DNA of 64,000 nucleotides from Parvimonas micra (GCF_021300775.1 NZ_JAJTJP010000002.1:307285-371284), one strand, 5' to 3'. Positions 1 through 9,187 are shown, counted from the stretch's first letter. A program made the numbers and translations. Notes: generated from the sequence alone by a model not told the origin.

Positions 1-3000
1 GAATCGACGCTAAAACAGATGCAACACAAGCGGAAGTAAATAAAGCTAAGAAAGACCTTGAAGATGCAGCAGCAGCGCTTGATGGACAACCAACTGATAA
101 GGATGCATTAAAGGCAGAAATAGCAAAGGATCCAACAGTTAAGGCTGATGACAAGTACAAGAATGCAACTGACGAAAAGAAACAAGCATATGACGATGCA
201 TTAGCAGAAGCAAAGAGAATCGACGCTAAAACAGATGCAACACAAGCGGAAGTAAATAAAGCTAAGAAAGACCTTGAAGATGCAGCAGCAGCGCTTGATG
301 GACAACCAACTGATAAAGATGCACTAAAAGCTGAAATCGCAAAAGACCCAACAGTTAAAGCTGATTCTAAATATAAAAATGCGACTGATGAAAAGAAAGA
401 AGCATATGATAAAGCATTAGAAGAAGCTAAGAAAGTTGACGAAAAAGAAGATGCAACACAAGCAGAAGTAAATAAAGCAAAACAAGATTTGGCAAATGCA
501 GCAGGAGCGCTTGATGGTCAACCAACTGACAAGGATGCTTTAAAGGCAGAAATAGCAAAAGATCCAACAGTTAAGGATGACGATAAGTATAAGAATGCAA
601 CTGATGAAAAGAAAGAAGCATACGATAAAGCCTTAGAAGAAGCGAAGAAAGTTGACGAAAAAGAAGGAGCATCACAAGCAGAAGTTGATAAAGCAAAAGA
701 AGATTTAGCAAATGCAGCAGCAGCGCTTGATGGTCAACCAACTGATAAGGATGCGTTAAAAGCAGAAATAGCAAAAGATCCAACAACTAAAGCTGACGAT
801 AAGTATAAGAATGCAACTGATGAAAAGAAAGAAGCATACGATAAAGCCTTAGAAGAAGCGAAGAAAGTTGACGAAAAAGAAGGAGCATCTCAAGCAGAAG
901 TAGATAAAGCTAAGAAAGACTTAGAAGATGCTAAAAATGCTCTAGACGGTCAACCAACTAACAAAGATGATTTACAGTCTGAAGTTAATAAGGAAAATGA
1001 CGTTAAAGGTTCTGATAATTACAAGAATGCTACTGACGAATCTAAGAAGAAATATGACGATGCATTACAAAAAGCAAAAGATGTATTGGCTGATTCAAAT
1101 GCAAGTCAAGCAGATGTTGACAAGGCTAAGAAAGACTTAGAAGATGCGAAAAATGCACTTGACGGTCAACCAACTGATAAGGATGCCTTAAAAGCAGAAA
1201 TAGCAAAAGATCCAACAACTAAAGCTGACGATAAGTATAAGAATGCAACTGATGAAAAGAAAGAAGCATATGATAAAGCTTTAGAAGAAGCAAAAAAGGT
1301 TGATGAAAAAGAAGGTGCAACACAAGCAGAAGTAAATAAAGCTAAAGAAGATTTGGCAAATGCAGCAGCAGCTTTAGATGGTCAAGCTACTAACAAAGAT
1401 GCATTAAAAGCAGAAATAGCAAAAGATCCAACTGTTAAAGTAGATGATAAGTATAAGAATGCAACTGACGAAAAGAAAGAAGCATATGATAAAGCCTTAG
1501 AAGAAGCTAAGAAAGTTGATGAAAAAGAAGGAGCTACTCAAGCTGAAGTAAATAAAGCTAAAGAAGATTTGGCAAATGCAGCAGCAGCTTTAGATGGTCA
1601 AGCTACAAACAAAGATGCTCTAAAAGCAGAAATCGCAAAAGACCCAACTGTTAAAGCAGATGACAAATACAAAAATGCAACTGACGAAAAGAAAGAAGCA
1701 TATGATAAAGCCTTAGAAGAAGCGAAAAAGGTTGATGAAAAAGAAGGTTCAACACAAGCAGAAGTAAATAAAGCAAAAGAAGATTTAGCAAATGCAGCAG
1801 CAGCTCTAGATGGACAACCAACTGATAAAGACGCTTTAAAAGCTGAGATAGCAAAAGAAACTGATGTTAAATCTGATGATAAGTACAAGAATGCAACTGA
1901 TGAAAAGAAAGAGGCATATGATAAAGCCTTAGAAGAAGCAAAGAAAGTTGACGAAAAAGAAGGAGCTACTCAAGCAGAAGTTGACAAAGCTAAAAAAGAC
2001 TTAGAAGATGCGAAAAATGCACTTGATGGACAACCAACTGATAAAGATGCATTAAAGGCAGAAATTGCAAAAGATTCAACAACTAAAGCTGATGACAAGT
2101 ACAAAAATGCAACTGATGAGAAGAAAGAAGCATATGACAAAGCCTTAGAAGAAGCAAAGAAAGTTGATGAAAAAGAAGGAGCTACTCAAGCAGAAGTTGA
2201 CAAAGCTAAGAAAGATTTAGAAGATGCGAAAAATGCACTTGATGGTCAACCAACAAATAAAGATGCATTAAAGGCAGAAATTGCAAAAGATCCAGCAACT
2301 AAAGCTGACGACAAGTACAAAAATGCAACTGATGAAAAGAAAGAAGCATATGATAAGGCTTTAGAAGAAGCTAAAAAGGTTGATGAAAAAGAAGGTGCAA
2401 GTCAAGCAGAAGTAGATAAAGCTAAAAAAGACTTAGAAGATGCGAAAAATGCTCTTGATGGTCAACCAACAAATAAGGACGCTTTAAAATCTGAAGCTGA
2501 TAAAGAAAATGATGTAAAAGATTCTGATGGATACAAGAATGGTACTGAAGAAGCTAAGAAGAAATACGATGATGCTTTACAAAAAGCAAAAGATGTATTA
2601 GCCGATCCAGATGCATCACAAGCAGAAGTTGATAAAGCTAAGAAGGATTTAGAAGATGCAAAAGATGCTTTAGATGGTAAAGAAACAGATAAAAATGATT
2701 TACAAGCAGAAGTTAATAAGGAAAATAATGTAAAAGATTCTGATTCTTATAAAAATGCAACAGATGAGTCTAAGAAGAAATACGACGATGCTCTACAAAA
2801 AGCAAAAGATGTATTGGCTGATTCAAATGCAAGTCAAGCAGATGTTGATAAAGCTAAGAAAGACTTAGAAGATGCAAAAAATGCTTTAGATGGTCAACCA
2901 ACTGATAAGGATGCCTTAAAAGCAGAAATAGCAAAAGATCCAACAACTAAAGCTGACGATAAGTATAAGAATGCAACTGATGAAAAGAAAGAAGCTTATG

Positions 3001-3460
3001 ATAAAGCCTTAGAAGAAGCGAAGAAAGTTGACGAAAAAGAAGGAGCATCACAAGCAGAAGTAGATAAAGCTAAGAAAGACTTAGAAGATGCAAAAAATGC
3101 TTTAGATGGTCAACCAACAAATAAAGATGCCTTACAAGCGGAAGCTGACAAAGAAAATGATGTAAAAGGTTCAGATGAATATAAAAATGCTTCAGAAGAT
3201 GCTAAAAAGAAATATGATGATGCATTAGATAAAGCAAAAGAAGTATTAAATGACCCAGATGCAACACAAGCAGAAGTAGATAAGGCAAAAAAAGACTTAG
3301 AAGAAGCTAAAGGCGATTTGGATGGAAAAGAAACTGATAAAGGCTCTTTAAAATCAGAAGTAGATAAGGAAGATACTGTAAAAGGTTCTGACGAATACAA
3401 GAATGCTTCAGAAGATGCTAAGAAAAAATATGATGATGCTTTACAAAAAGCAAAAGACGT
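1..3460 (+). repeat. Tandem 216-bp coding repeats (about 16 units)
   Basis: The unit length is 72 codons; the same start (gaatcgacgctaaaacagat) occurs at bases 1 and 217, exactly 216 bp apart. Units are near-identical at the DNA level in places, which suggests recent duplication or gene conversion, and copy number is likely to vary between strains. Confidence 0.9.
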
Positions 3461-3680
3461 ATTAAATAATCCAAATGCAAGTCAAAAAGAAGTTGATAAA
3501 GCTAAAGAAGATTTAGTAAATGCATTAAAAGGTTTAAACGGAAAACCAAATATTTCTCAAGATTCAAGAAATACAAACAATAGATTACCAAAAACATCAG
3601 TAGGTAGTGAGTCATTATTAACTACATTTATGTCATTGGTAGGCGGATTATATGTTTTCAAGAAAAAGAGAAAAAAATAA
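1..3680 (+). CDS. Giant repetitive cell-wall-anchored surface protein, 5' end outside window
   Basis: The reading frame is open from base 3 to the stop at 3678-3680, so only the last ~1225 residues are seen; the ATG at 489 is internal to a repeat and is not the true start. The visible part is about 16 tandem 72-residue helical repeats with a YKNAT core, a segment close to EKKEAYDKALEEAKKV and an ending near ALDGQPT, resembling FIVAR/three-helix modules of Gram-positive adhesins. Two subtypes alternate: a DDKYKNATDEKKEAYDKA type and a SDxYKNAxxxxKKKYDDA type. The C-terminus has LPKTS, a hydrophobic stretch and a KKKRKK tail, a sortase signal with Ser in place of the usual Gly. It is probably exported and anchored to peptidoglycan; ligand unknown. 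Confidence 0.85.
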   Translation, partial: IDAKTDATQAEVNKAKKDLEDAAAALDGQPTDKDALKAEIAKDPTVKADDKYKNATDEKKQAYDDALAEAKRIDAKTDATQAEVNKAKKDLEDAAAALDGQPTDKDALKAEIAKDPTVKADSKYKNATDEKKEAYDKALEEAKKVDEKEDATQAEVNKAKQDLANAAGALDGQPTDKDALKAEIAKDPTVKDDDKYKNATDEKKEAYDKALEEAKKVDEKEGASQAEVDKAKEDLANAAAALDGQPTDKDALKAEIAKDPTTKADDKYKNATDEKKEAYDKALEEAKKVDEKEGASQAEVDKAKKDLEDAKNALDGQPTNKDDLQSEVNKENDVKGSDNYKNATDESKKKYDDALQKAKDVLADSNASQADVDKAKKDLEDAKNALDGQPTDKDALKAEIAKDPTTKADDKYKNATDEKKEAYDKALEEAKKVDEKEGATQAEVNKAKEDLANAAAALDGQATNKDALKAEIAKDPTVKVDDKYKNATDEKKEAYDKALEEAKKVDEKEGATQAEVNKAKEDLANAAAALDGQATNKDALKAEIAKDPTVKADDKYKNATDEKKEAYDKALEEAKKVDEKEGSTQAEVNKAKEDLANAAAALDGQPTDKDALKAEIAKETDVKSDDKYKNATDEKKEAYDKALEEAKKVDEKEGATQAEVDKAKKDLEDAKNALDGQPTDKDALKAEIAKDSTTKADDKYKNATDEKKEAYDKALEEAKKVDEKEGATQAEVDKAKKDLEDAKNALDGQPTNKDALKAEIAKDPATKADDKYKNATDEKKEAYDKALEEAKKVDEKEGASQAEVDKAKKDLEDAKNALDGQPTNKDALKSEADKENDVKDSDGYKNGTEEAKKKYDDALQKAKDVLADPDASQAEVDKAKKDLEDAKDALDGKETDKNDLQAEVNKENNVKDSDSYKNATDESKKKYDDALQKAKDVLADSNASQADVDKAKKDLEDAKNALDGQPTDKDALKAEIAKDPTTKADDKYKNATDEKKEAYDKALEEAKKVDEKEGASQAEVDKAKKDLEDAKNALDGQPTNKDALQAEADKENDVKGSDEYKNASEDAKKKYDDALDKAKEVLNDPDATQAEVDKAKKDLEEAKGDLDGKETDKGSLKSEVDKEDTVKGSDEYKNASEDAKKKYDDALQKAKDVLNNPNASQKEVDKAKEDLVNALKGLNGKPNISQDSRNTNNRLPKTSVGSESLLTTFMSLVGGLYVFKKKRKK

Positions 3681-3691
3681 ATAAAATTTTA

Positions 3692-3724
3692 AAATAGTTG
3701 AGGAAATCCTCAACTATTTTTTTA
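3692..3724 (+). terminator. Rho-independent terminator of the surface protein gene
   Basis: An inverted repeat of about 12 bp (AAATAGTTGAGG with its complement) closes on a short A-rich loop and is followed by a run of T. Confidence 0.85.
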
Positions 3725-3787
3725 TTGTGAAACAACAAGGTTCCCGGGTACCCACCCGATGCGAAGCATCGTGGAAGGGTGGGGTTC
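3722..3787 (+). repeat. Dispersed 66-bp palindromic repeat, copy 1
   Basis: The unit runs from TTATT to GGTTC and contains a CGATGC-gaa-GCATCG hairpin nested inside CCCACCC/GGGTGGG. It is far richer in GC than its surroundings, has no ORF, and starts in the T-run of the preceding terminator. It is followed directly by a second copy. Confidence 0.75.
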
Positions 3788-3855
3788 TTATTACGAAGTA
3801 TCAAGGTTCTCGGGTACCCGCCCGATGCAAAGCATCGAGGAAGGGTGTGGTTCTT
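3788..3855 (+). repeat. Dispersed 66-bp palindromic repeat, copy 2
   Basis: This tandem copy shares TCAAGGTTCTCGGGTACCC, the CGATGCaaaGCATCG hairpin and GGAAGGGTG with copy 1. Its flank TTATTACGAAGTATCAAGG nearly matches copy 3 at 41499. Confidence 0.75.
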
Positions 3856-3918
3856 TTTTGAATTTATTTTTTAAGGTATATCTATAATATATAAAAAATT
3901 AAAAAAAATTTTATAATT

Positions 3919-3965
3919 TTAATAATAATTATTGTTATTAATTTAAAAATATGGTAATATATAAT
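3919..3965 (+). promoter_or_regulatory. Putative operator dyad and -10 for the metal transporter operon
   Basis: An imperfect AT-only dyad (TTAATAATAA..TTGTTATTAA, 3919-3941) precedes a TATAAT at 3960-3965. The position fits a Fur/MntR/Zur-type metal repressor site, but the sequence alone does not name the regulator, and AT-rich dyads are common in this genome. A small TAAGAG/CTCTTA stem follows near the expected RNA 5' end. Confidence 0.4.
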
Positions 3966-4010
3966 AGTAAGAGATAAAAAAACTCTTAACGGTATTATTA
4001 GGAGGAAAAA

Positions 4011-4973
4011 ATGAAAAAGAAATTTATGTTATTACTTGCTCTAGTACTTTCTGTAGGTATTTTAGGAGCATGTACAAAAAAAGAAGCAAATAAAACTAAG
4101 GATGTTGATAATAAAACTGAGCAAAAGGCTTCGAAGAAAAAAGTTGTTGCTACAAGTACAATGTTAACAGATTTGGTAAAACAAATTGGTGGAGATAATT
4201 TTGAAGTAGAAGGAATGATGAAAGCGGGAGTAGATCCTCATTTGTATAAGCCAACAGCTGGAGATGTGGATAAACTTGAAAAAGCAGATGTTGTAGTTGT
4301 AAATGGATTACATTTAGAAGGACAAATGGGAGAGATTTTACAAGGATTAGAAAAACAAAATAAAAATGTAGTTACTGCAGCAAAAAATATACCATCAGAT
4401 AAATTGCTTCCATGGGATGAAGAAGGTGCTGGTCCTAATGATCCACATATTTGGTTCAGTGTTCAAAATTGGAAGATAGCTGCTAAGAATGTTGCAGAAG
4501 GTTTAAAGAAAGCCGATAGTTCAAAAGCTGAAGAAATTGATAAGAATCTTGCTAAATATGAAAAAGAACTTGATGAACTTTCCGAATATATAAAGAAAAA
4601 AGTTTCAGAATTACCTGAAAATCAAAGAGTATTAGTTACTGCTCATGATGCTTTTAATTATTTTGCGAAAGAATTTGGTTTCAAAGTAGAAGCTATACAA
4701 GGAATTAGTACAGAATCAGAAGCCAGTGCAGCTGATATTAAAAAACTATCTGATTTTTTAGTTGAATCAAAAATAAAGGCAGTTTTTGTTGAATCTTCTG
4801 TTCCTAAGAAAACAATTGAATCTTTAGTTGAATCTTGTAAGGCAAAAGGTCATGATGTTAAGATAGGTGGAGAATTATATTCTGACTCATTGGGAGATGA
4901 TAATACAAAGGAAAATACTTATATCTCAATGTTTAAATACAATATAGATACAATAGTTGATGCTTTAAAATAA
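4011..4973 (+). CDS. Metal ABC transporter substrate-binding lipoprotein (TroA/ZnuA family)
   Basis: This is the solute-binding component of a Mn/Zn/Fe importer, tethered outside the membrane. A signal peptide ends in the lipobox LGAC, giving lipid-modified Cys21. Cluster A-I motifs are clear: VDPH (His77), DPHIW (His146), TAHDAFNYF (His212) and YSDSLG (Asp292). The 3-His/1-Asp ligand set resembles TroA/ZnuA more than the Glu-containing PsaA/MntC set, so zinc or mixed Zn/Mn specificity is plausible. Length (320 aa) is normal for the family. The start has a strong AGGAGG. It heads the operon with an ATPase and two permeases; the hairpin after it probably lets only part of transcription continue. 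Confidence 0.88.
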   Translation: MKKKFMLLLALVLSVGILGACTKKEANKTKDVDNKTEQKASKKKVVATSTMLTDLVKQIGGDNFEVEGMMKAGVDPHLYKPTAGDVDKLEKADVVVVNGLHLEGQMGEILQGLEKQNKNVVTAAKNIPSDKLLPWDEEGAGPNDPHIWFSVQNWKIAAKNVAEGLKKADSSKAEEIDKNLAKYEKELDELSEYIKKKVSELPENQRVLVTAHDAFNYFAKEFGFKVEAIQGISTESEASAADIKKLSDFLVESKIKAVFVESSVPKKTIESLVESCKAKGHDVKIGGELYSDSLGDDNTKENTYISMFKYNIDTIVDALK

Positions 4974-4980
4974 AACTTGA

Positions 4981-5023
4981 AAAAAATCTCCTAAATATAT
5001 ATACTTATATTAGGAGATTTTTT
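4981..5023 (+). terminator. Intra-operon terminator/attenuator after the binding protein gene
   Basis: AAAAAATCTCCTAA pairs with TTAGGAGATTTTTT around an AT-rich loop. It lies between the binding protein and ATPase genes, so partial read-through is expected, giving more binding protein than transporter. Confidence 0.75.
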
Positions 5024-5042
5024 AATTATTTGGAGGAATAAA

Positions 5043-5753
5043 ATGGACGAAATAGCAGTAAAAGTTGAAGATTTAACCATTGCTTACTATTTGAAACCTG
5101 TAGTTTGGGATGTTGATTTGGATATAAAAAAGGGAAAATTAACTGCAATTATGGGACCAAATGGTGCTGGTAAGTCAACTTTACTAAAAGCGATGTTGAA
5201 TTTAATTCCAACTTCATCTGGAAAGATTTCATTTTTTGGTAAAACATATAAGGAATTTAGAAAAGATATTTCTTATGTTCCACAAAGTGAATCAGTAGAT
5301 TGGGATTTTCCAACAGATGTTTTGGATGTAGTTTTGATGGGAACTTATGGAAAACTTGGTTGGATTAAGAGACCTGGAAAGAGAGAAAAAGAGTTGTCTT
5401 TGGATTCTTTAAAGAAACTAGGAATGGAAGATTATGTTGAAAGACAAATTAGCGACCTTTCAGGTGGTCAACAACAAAGAGTTTTTTTAGCGAGAGCATT
5501 AGTTCAAGATAGTGAAATATATTTTTTAGATGAGCCTTTAAAAGGTGTTGACGCTAAAACAGAAAAAGAAATAATGAAGATTTTAAAGGAACTTAGAGAT
5601 AACGGAAAGACAATCATTATTGTTCATCATGATTTAAGAACTGTTGAGGAATATTTTGATGAGGTTGTGCTTTTAAATAAATTTGTTATCACATCTGGTT
5701 CAGTTAAGGATGTTTTTACAGAAGAAAATATAAATAAGGCATATAGGGTATAG
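5043..5753 (+). CDS. Metal ABC transporter ATP-binding protein (TroB/ZnuC/MntB family)
   Basis: This 236-residue cytoplasmic ATPase powers the metal importer. Walker A GPNGAGKS is at 38-45, the Q-loop Gln at 81, the signature LSGGQ at 139-143, Walker B IYFLDEP at 159-165 and the H-loop HH at 195-196. A TGGAGGAATAAA-ATG start is clear. Only 3 bp separate it from the permease that follows. The exact metal is not readable from the ATPase. Confidence 0.9.
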   Translation: MDEIAVKVEDLTIAYYLKPVVWDVDLDIKKGKLTAIMGPNGAGKSTLLKAMLNLIPTSSGKISFFGKTYKEFRKDISYVPQSESVDWDFPTDVLDVVLMGTYGKLGWIKRPGKREKELSLDSLKKLGMEDYVERQISDLSGGQQQRVFLARALVQDSEIYFLDEPLKGVDAKTEKEIMKILKELRDNGKTIIIVHHDLRTVEEYFDEVVLLNKFVITSGSVKDVFTEENINKAYRV

Positions 5754-5756
5754 ATT

Positions 5757-6641
5757 ATGAACGAAATTTTAGATTTACTTACCGACTATACTTTTGTTAT
5801 GATAGCTCTTGGGTCTGGTCTTTTAGGCTTATTAAGTGGAGTTATGGGAGTGTATGTTACGGTAAAAAAGCAAGGACTTATATGTGATGCAATCAGCCAT
5901 TCAACATTACCTGGAGTTTGTATTGCCTTTATGGTTCTTGGAATTAAAAATTTGGAATTTTTACTTTTTGGAGCTTTTTTAGCAGGGGTTATTGCTGCAC
6001 TCCTTATTTTTGGCATAGATTTAAAATCTAAAGTAAAATTTGATAGTGCATTGGCGATAGTTTTGTCCACATTTTTTGGGCTTGGGATTGTGTTATTAAC
6101 TTTAATTCAAAGAAAAGCAAATACTAATCAAGCTGGTCTTGATAAATTCATATTTGGACAAGCTGCTGCTTTTTTAAAAAAGGATATATATTTTTTAATT
6201 GGAATAATTATTGTAGTATTGTGTGTGATTTTATTATTATGGAAAGAGCTAAAACTATTTTCTTTTGATCCGGAATTTGCACAAACAAAGGGATTTTCAA
6301 TAAATGTAATGACAGGAATACTTATAGTTTTACTTGTAATTTCAATAGTTATGGGAATTCAATCAGTAGGAGTAATTCTTATGAGTACAATGCTTATTGC
6401 GCCTCCTGTTGCAGCAAGACAATGGACTGATAAATTCAATGTAATGATGATTTTATCAGGAATTTTTGGTGCGTTTTCTGGAATTGTAGGTTCTTTTATA
6501 AGTATGTACTATAAAGGACTTTCAACTGGACCAGTCATAACAATAGTTGCAAGTTTGATTGTTTTTTTTAGTGTATTATTTTCACCAAAAAAAGGAATTG
6601 TGTTTAAAAGAAAGAGAACTTTGCAAGGAGGTACTAGATGA
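5757..6641 (+). CDS. Metal ABC transporter permease (TroC/MntC type, ABC-3 family)
   Basis: This 294-residue polytopic membrane protein has many hydrophobic helices and the early SHSTLPGV segment typical of ABC-3 family zinc/manganese permeases, plus the conserved late SVGVILMSTMLIAPPVAAR region. It overlaps the next permease gene by ATGA (6638-6641), indicating translational coupling. It should form a heterodimer with the next gene product. Confidence 0.88.
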   Translation: MNEILDLLTDYTFVMIALGSGLLGLLSGVMGVYVTVKKQGLICDAISHSTLPGVCIAFMVLGIKNLEFLLFGAFLAGVIAALLIFGIDLKSKVKFDSALAIVLSTFFGLGIVLLTLIQRKANTNQAGLDKFIFGQAAAFLKKDIYFLIGIIIVVLCVILLLWKELKLFSFDPEFAQTKGFSINVMTGILIVLLVISIVMGIQSVGVILMSTMLIAPPVAARQWTDKFNVMMILSGIFGAFSGIVGSFISMYYKGLSTGPVITIVASLIVFFSVLFSPKKGIVFKRKRTLQGGTR

Positions 6642-7747
6642 GACAATTAGAGATTTTATTAGCTGTTAGTTTAGTTTCTGCCGCTTGTTCATTATTAGGA
6701 CCATTTTTAATTCTTAGAAAAATGTCCATGATGATTGACTCTATAACACATACTATTTTACTTGGAATTGTAATTGCTTTTTTTATTACCAAAGATTTAA
6801 CAAGTCCATTGCTTATTGTCGGAGCAGGATTAGTTGGAATATTTACAGTATTTTTAACTGAACTTATTAATCAAAAGACAACATTGCATGAAGATTCATC
6901 AATAGGTCTTGTATTTCCTTTTTTATTTAGTATTGCGATAATTTTGATTTCAAAATTTTTAAGAGGAGTACATCTTGATGTTGACTCTGTTTTAGTTGGA
7001 GAAGTTGCATTTTCAATAATTCCAAGAATTGAATTTTTTGGATATGAGATGTCAAAAGTTATTTTTATAATGGCTGTAATCTTCATAATTGATTTAGTTT
7101 TTGTTGGAGTATTCTTCAAGGAGTTAAAAATTTCTACATTCGACAAGAACTTAAGTATAATTTCTGGATTTACACCTGTTGTTATCTACTATGCATTGAT
7201 GAGTTTGGTATCTGTTACAACAGTTGGAGCATTTAATGCAGTTGGATCAATACTTGTAATATCCTATATGGTTGTTCCATCAGCAACAGCATATCTTTTA
7301 ACACATGATTTAAAAAAAATGATATTTATTAGTGTGTTTATAGGAGTCTTAAGCAGTGTATTAGGATTTTATGCAGCTTATCTATATGACCTTTCCATTG
7401 CAGGAACAATTGCAGTTATAAATGGTATGATATTTTTCCTAGTTTTCATTTTTGAACCAAGAAATGGAATTATCAGAAAAATAATAAATGAGAAGAGAAA
7501 AAGAAATGAATTTGCAGAAGTTACTATGATGCTACATTTAATAAATCATGAAAATACAGATAGAGAATGTACGGAATGTAATATTCAAAAAATTAATGAA
7601 CATTTATGTTATGCAAAAAATAAATTTGAAAAAGTTTTAAAAGACATATTAAATAAAGGTTTTGCATATATTGAAAATGATATCATTAAAGTTACTGAAA
7701 ATGGTAGAAAAAAGACATTAGATAAGTTTAATGAGTGGATGAAATAG
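6638..7747 (+). CDS. Metal ABC transporter permease (TroD type) with extra C-terminal winged-helix-like domain
   Basis: Residues 1-275 form an ABC-3 permease with the SITHTILLGIV and VGSILVISYMVVPSATA segments. Unlike its partner, the protein continues for ~80 soluble residues (about 290-369): predicted helices, Cys311, Cys314 and Cys324, then ENDIIKVTENGRKKT, which looks like the wing and last strand of a winged helix as in DtxR/MntR-type or MarR-like folds. Permease-repressor fusions are known (Chlamydia YtgCR), so a metal-sensing role is possible but unproven. Family members without the tail are about 280-300 residues. Confidence 0.82.
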   Translation: MRQLEILLAVSLVSAACSLLGPFLILRKMSMMIDSITHTILLGIVIAFFITKDLTSPLLIVGAGLVGIFTVFLTELINQKTTLHEDSSIGLVFPFLFSIAIILISKFLRGVHLDVDSVLVGEVAFSIIPRIEFFGYEMSKVIFIMAVIFIIDLVFVGVFFKELKISTFDKNLSIISGFTPVVIYYALMSLVSVTTVGAFNAVGSILVISYMVVPSATAYLLTHDLKKMIFISVFIGVLSSVLGFYAAYLYDLSIAGTIAVINGMIFFLVFIFEPRNGIIRKIINEKRKRNEFAEVTMMLHLINHENTDRECTECNIQKINEHLCYAKNKFEKVLKDILNKGFAYIENDIIKVTENGRKKTLDKFNEWMK

Positions 7748-7826
7748 AAGCTTAATGATTTTCTATATCGTTTTCAAAATATCAAAGCTTTGTTATTAAA
7801 TTATTTCAAAAAATTAATAAAATTTT

Positions 7827-7866
7827 AAAAGAGAGACAATTTTTCACAAATTTTCTCTCTTTTTTA
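7827..7866 (+). terminator. Terminator of the metal transporter operon
   Basis: AAAAGAGAGA pairs with TCTCTCTTTT and runs into a T-tract. Confidence 0.75.
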
Positions 7867-8077
7867 TTTATTTTTTTAGATAGTAATTTTTAAATAAAAA
7901 ATAATATATTGGGATAAATATTTTTACAGGGACAAAAAAGACCCTTTTAAAAAGTTTGAAATTTCAAAATTATTTTAAAAAACGACTTAAAATATATAGA
8001 TTTTTTTAAAGATTTTGAATATAATTAATCTTGAGATATTACTCAATTAAATATATCATTTCTATTTAGGAGGATTT
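7867..8077 (+). promoter_or_regulatory. AT-rich leader of the iron transporter operon, with a perfect dyad
   Basis: No gene is visible here. A perfect 14-bp palindrome, TTTGAAATTTCAAA, lies at 7955-7968, and TATAAT at 8020-8025 is a candidate -10. An AGGAGG precedes the ATG at 8078. The dyad could be an operator (iron regulation would fit) but no known consensus is matched with confidence. Confidence 0.35.
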
Positions 8078-9136
8078 ATGAAAAAGAAATTTTTGGCGCT
8101 TATGTTGTCAGCATTAATGATTGGTACTACTGCTTGTGGTGGAAAGACTGAAAAAAAAGAAGAAGCAAGCAAGGATATGAAAGCAAATGAAGAAGTTACA
8201 GGAAAAGTAAGAATTTATACTTCAATGTATGAAGATATAATTGCTAATATGAAACCTGCTTTAAAGAAGAAATTTCCAAATTGTGAAATTGAATTTTTCC
8301 AAGGTGGAACTGGAACATTACAAACAAAGATTGCTGGTGAAATTGATGCAGGAAAACTTGCTTGTGATATTATAATGGTTGCAGAACCTTCATATGCTTA
8401 TGAATTAAAAGAAAAGAAAGTATTACATAAATTTGATATCGATAACAAAGATAAATTAGCTTTTGAATATGATAAAGAAGGATATTGGTATCCAGTTAGA
8501 ATTTCTAACATGGTATTAGCTTACAATCCTGAAAAAACTAAGAAAGAAGATTTAGCTTTAAGTTTTAAAGATTTCGCTGAAAAACAAAGTCTTACTGGAA
8601 AAATTTCTATGTCAGACCCATTAAAATCTGGTACAGCTCTAGCTGCAATCAGTGGATTAAAAGATAAATATACTGAAGATTATTTCAAAAAATTAGCTGA
8701 AAGAAAAGTTGCTATCGAAGCTGGTAGCGTTGCTTTAACAAAACTTGAAACTGGTGAAATGGACGAACTTATGATTCTTGAAGAATCAGTTCTTAAGAAA
8801 AGACAAGATGATAACTCATCATTAGAAGTTATTTATCCAACAGACGGAACAATTGTAGTTCCTTCACCAATTATGATTGTAGATGAAAAATTAACTGAAA
8901 ACAAGAATACAAAAGCTGCTGAAGCTATTTCAAAATGGTTTTTATCAGATGAAGGTCAAAAATTTATAGTTAAAGGCTGGATGCATTCAGTATTAAAAGA
9001 TTTCCCTGAAGTTCCATACGATGCAATTAAAACTTCTGAAATTACAGGAAATAGTATCAATGTTAAATGGGAACAAATGGTAAAAGATAGAGATTCTCTA
9101 AGAAAGATGTTCACTGATACAATCGGTAAAAAATAA
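8078..9136 (+). CDS. Iron(III)-type ABC transporter substrate-binding lipoprotein
   Basis: This 352-residue extracellular binding protein has a signal peptide ending in TTAC (Cys20 lipidated) and the type II periplasmic-binding fold signature VRIYTSMYEDI followed by FFQGGTGTLQTKI and ACDIIMVAEPSYAYELKE. This resembles FbpA/AfuA/FutA iron-binding proteins; the same superfamily binds putrescine and 2-aminoethylphosphonate, so the ligand is not certain. It is followed by its permease and ATPase. Ferric or chelated iron is the most likely substrate. Confidence 0.78.
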   Translation: MKKKFLALMLSALMIGTTACGGKTEKKEEASKDMKANEEVTGKVRIYTSMYEDIIANMKPALKKKFPNCEIEFFQGGTGTLQTKIAGEIDAGKLACDIIMVAEPSYAYELKEKKVLHKFDIDNKDKLAFEYDKEGYWYPVRISNMVLAYNPEKTKKEDLALSFKDFAEKQSLTGKISMSDPLKSGTALAAISGLKDKYTEDYFKKLAERKVAIEAGSVALTKLETGEMDELMILEESVLKKRQDDNSSLEVIYPTDGTIVVPSPIMIVDEKLTENKNTKAAEAISKWFLSDEGQKFIVKGWMHSVLKDFPEVPYDAIKTSEITGNSINVKWEQMVKDRDSLRKMFTDTIGKK

Positions 9137-9187
9137 TTATTTTTCTAGAATTTAAAGAAATATTATTTCACAATAAAAAAATATAAC

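Noticed and set aside
571-3400. Minus-strand ORFs across the repetitive surface protein gene
   Set aside because: They recur with the 216-bp repeat, are Leu/Ser-rich low-complexity translations of the opposite strand, and lack ribosome sites.
1-3460. CRISPR array
   Set aside because: The tandem repeats are 216 bp coding units without spacers; no short repeat-spacer pattern or cas gene was seen anywhere in the window.
3770-3855. AGGGTGG motif resembling a T-box antiterminator
   Set aside because: No specifier stem, no ACCGCG continuation and no downstream terminator pairing; the motif belongs to the palindromic repeat.
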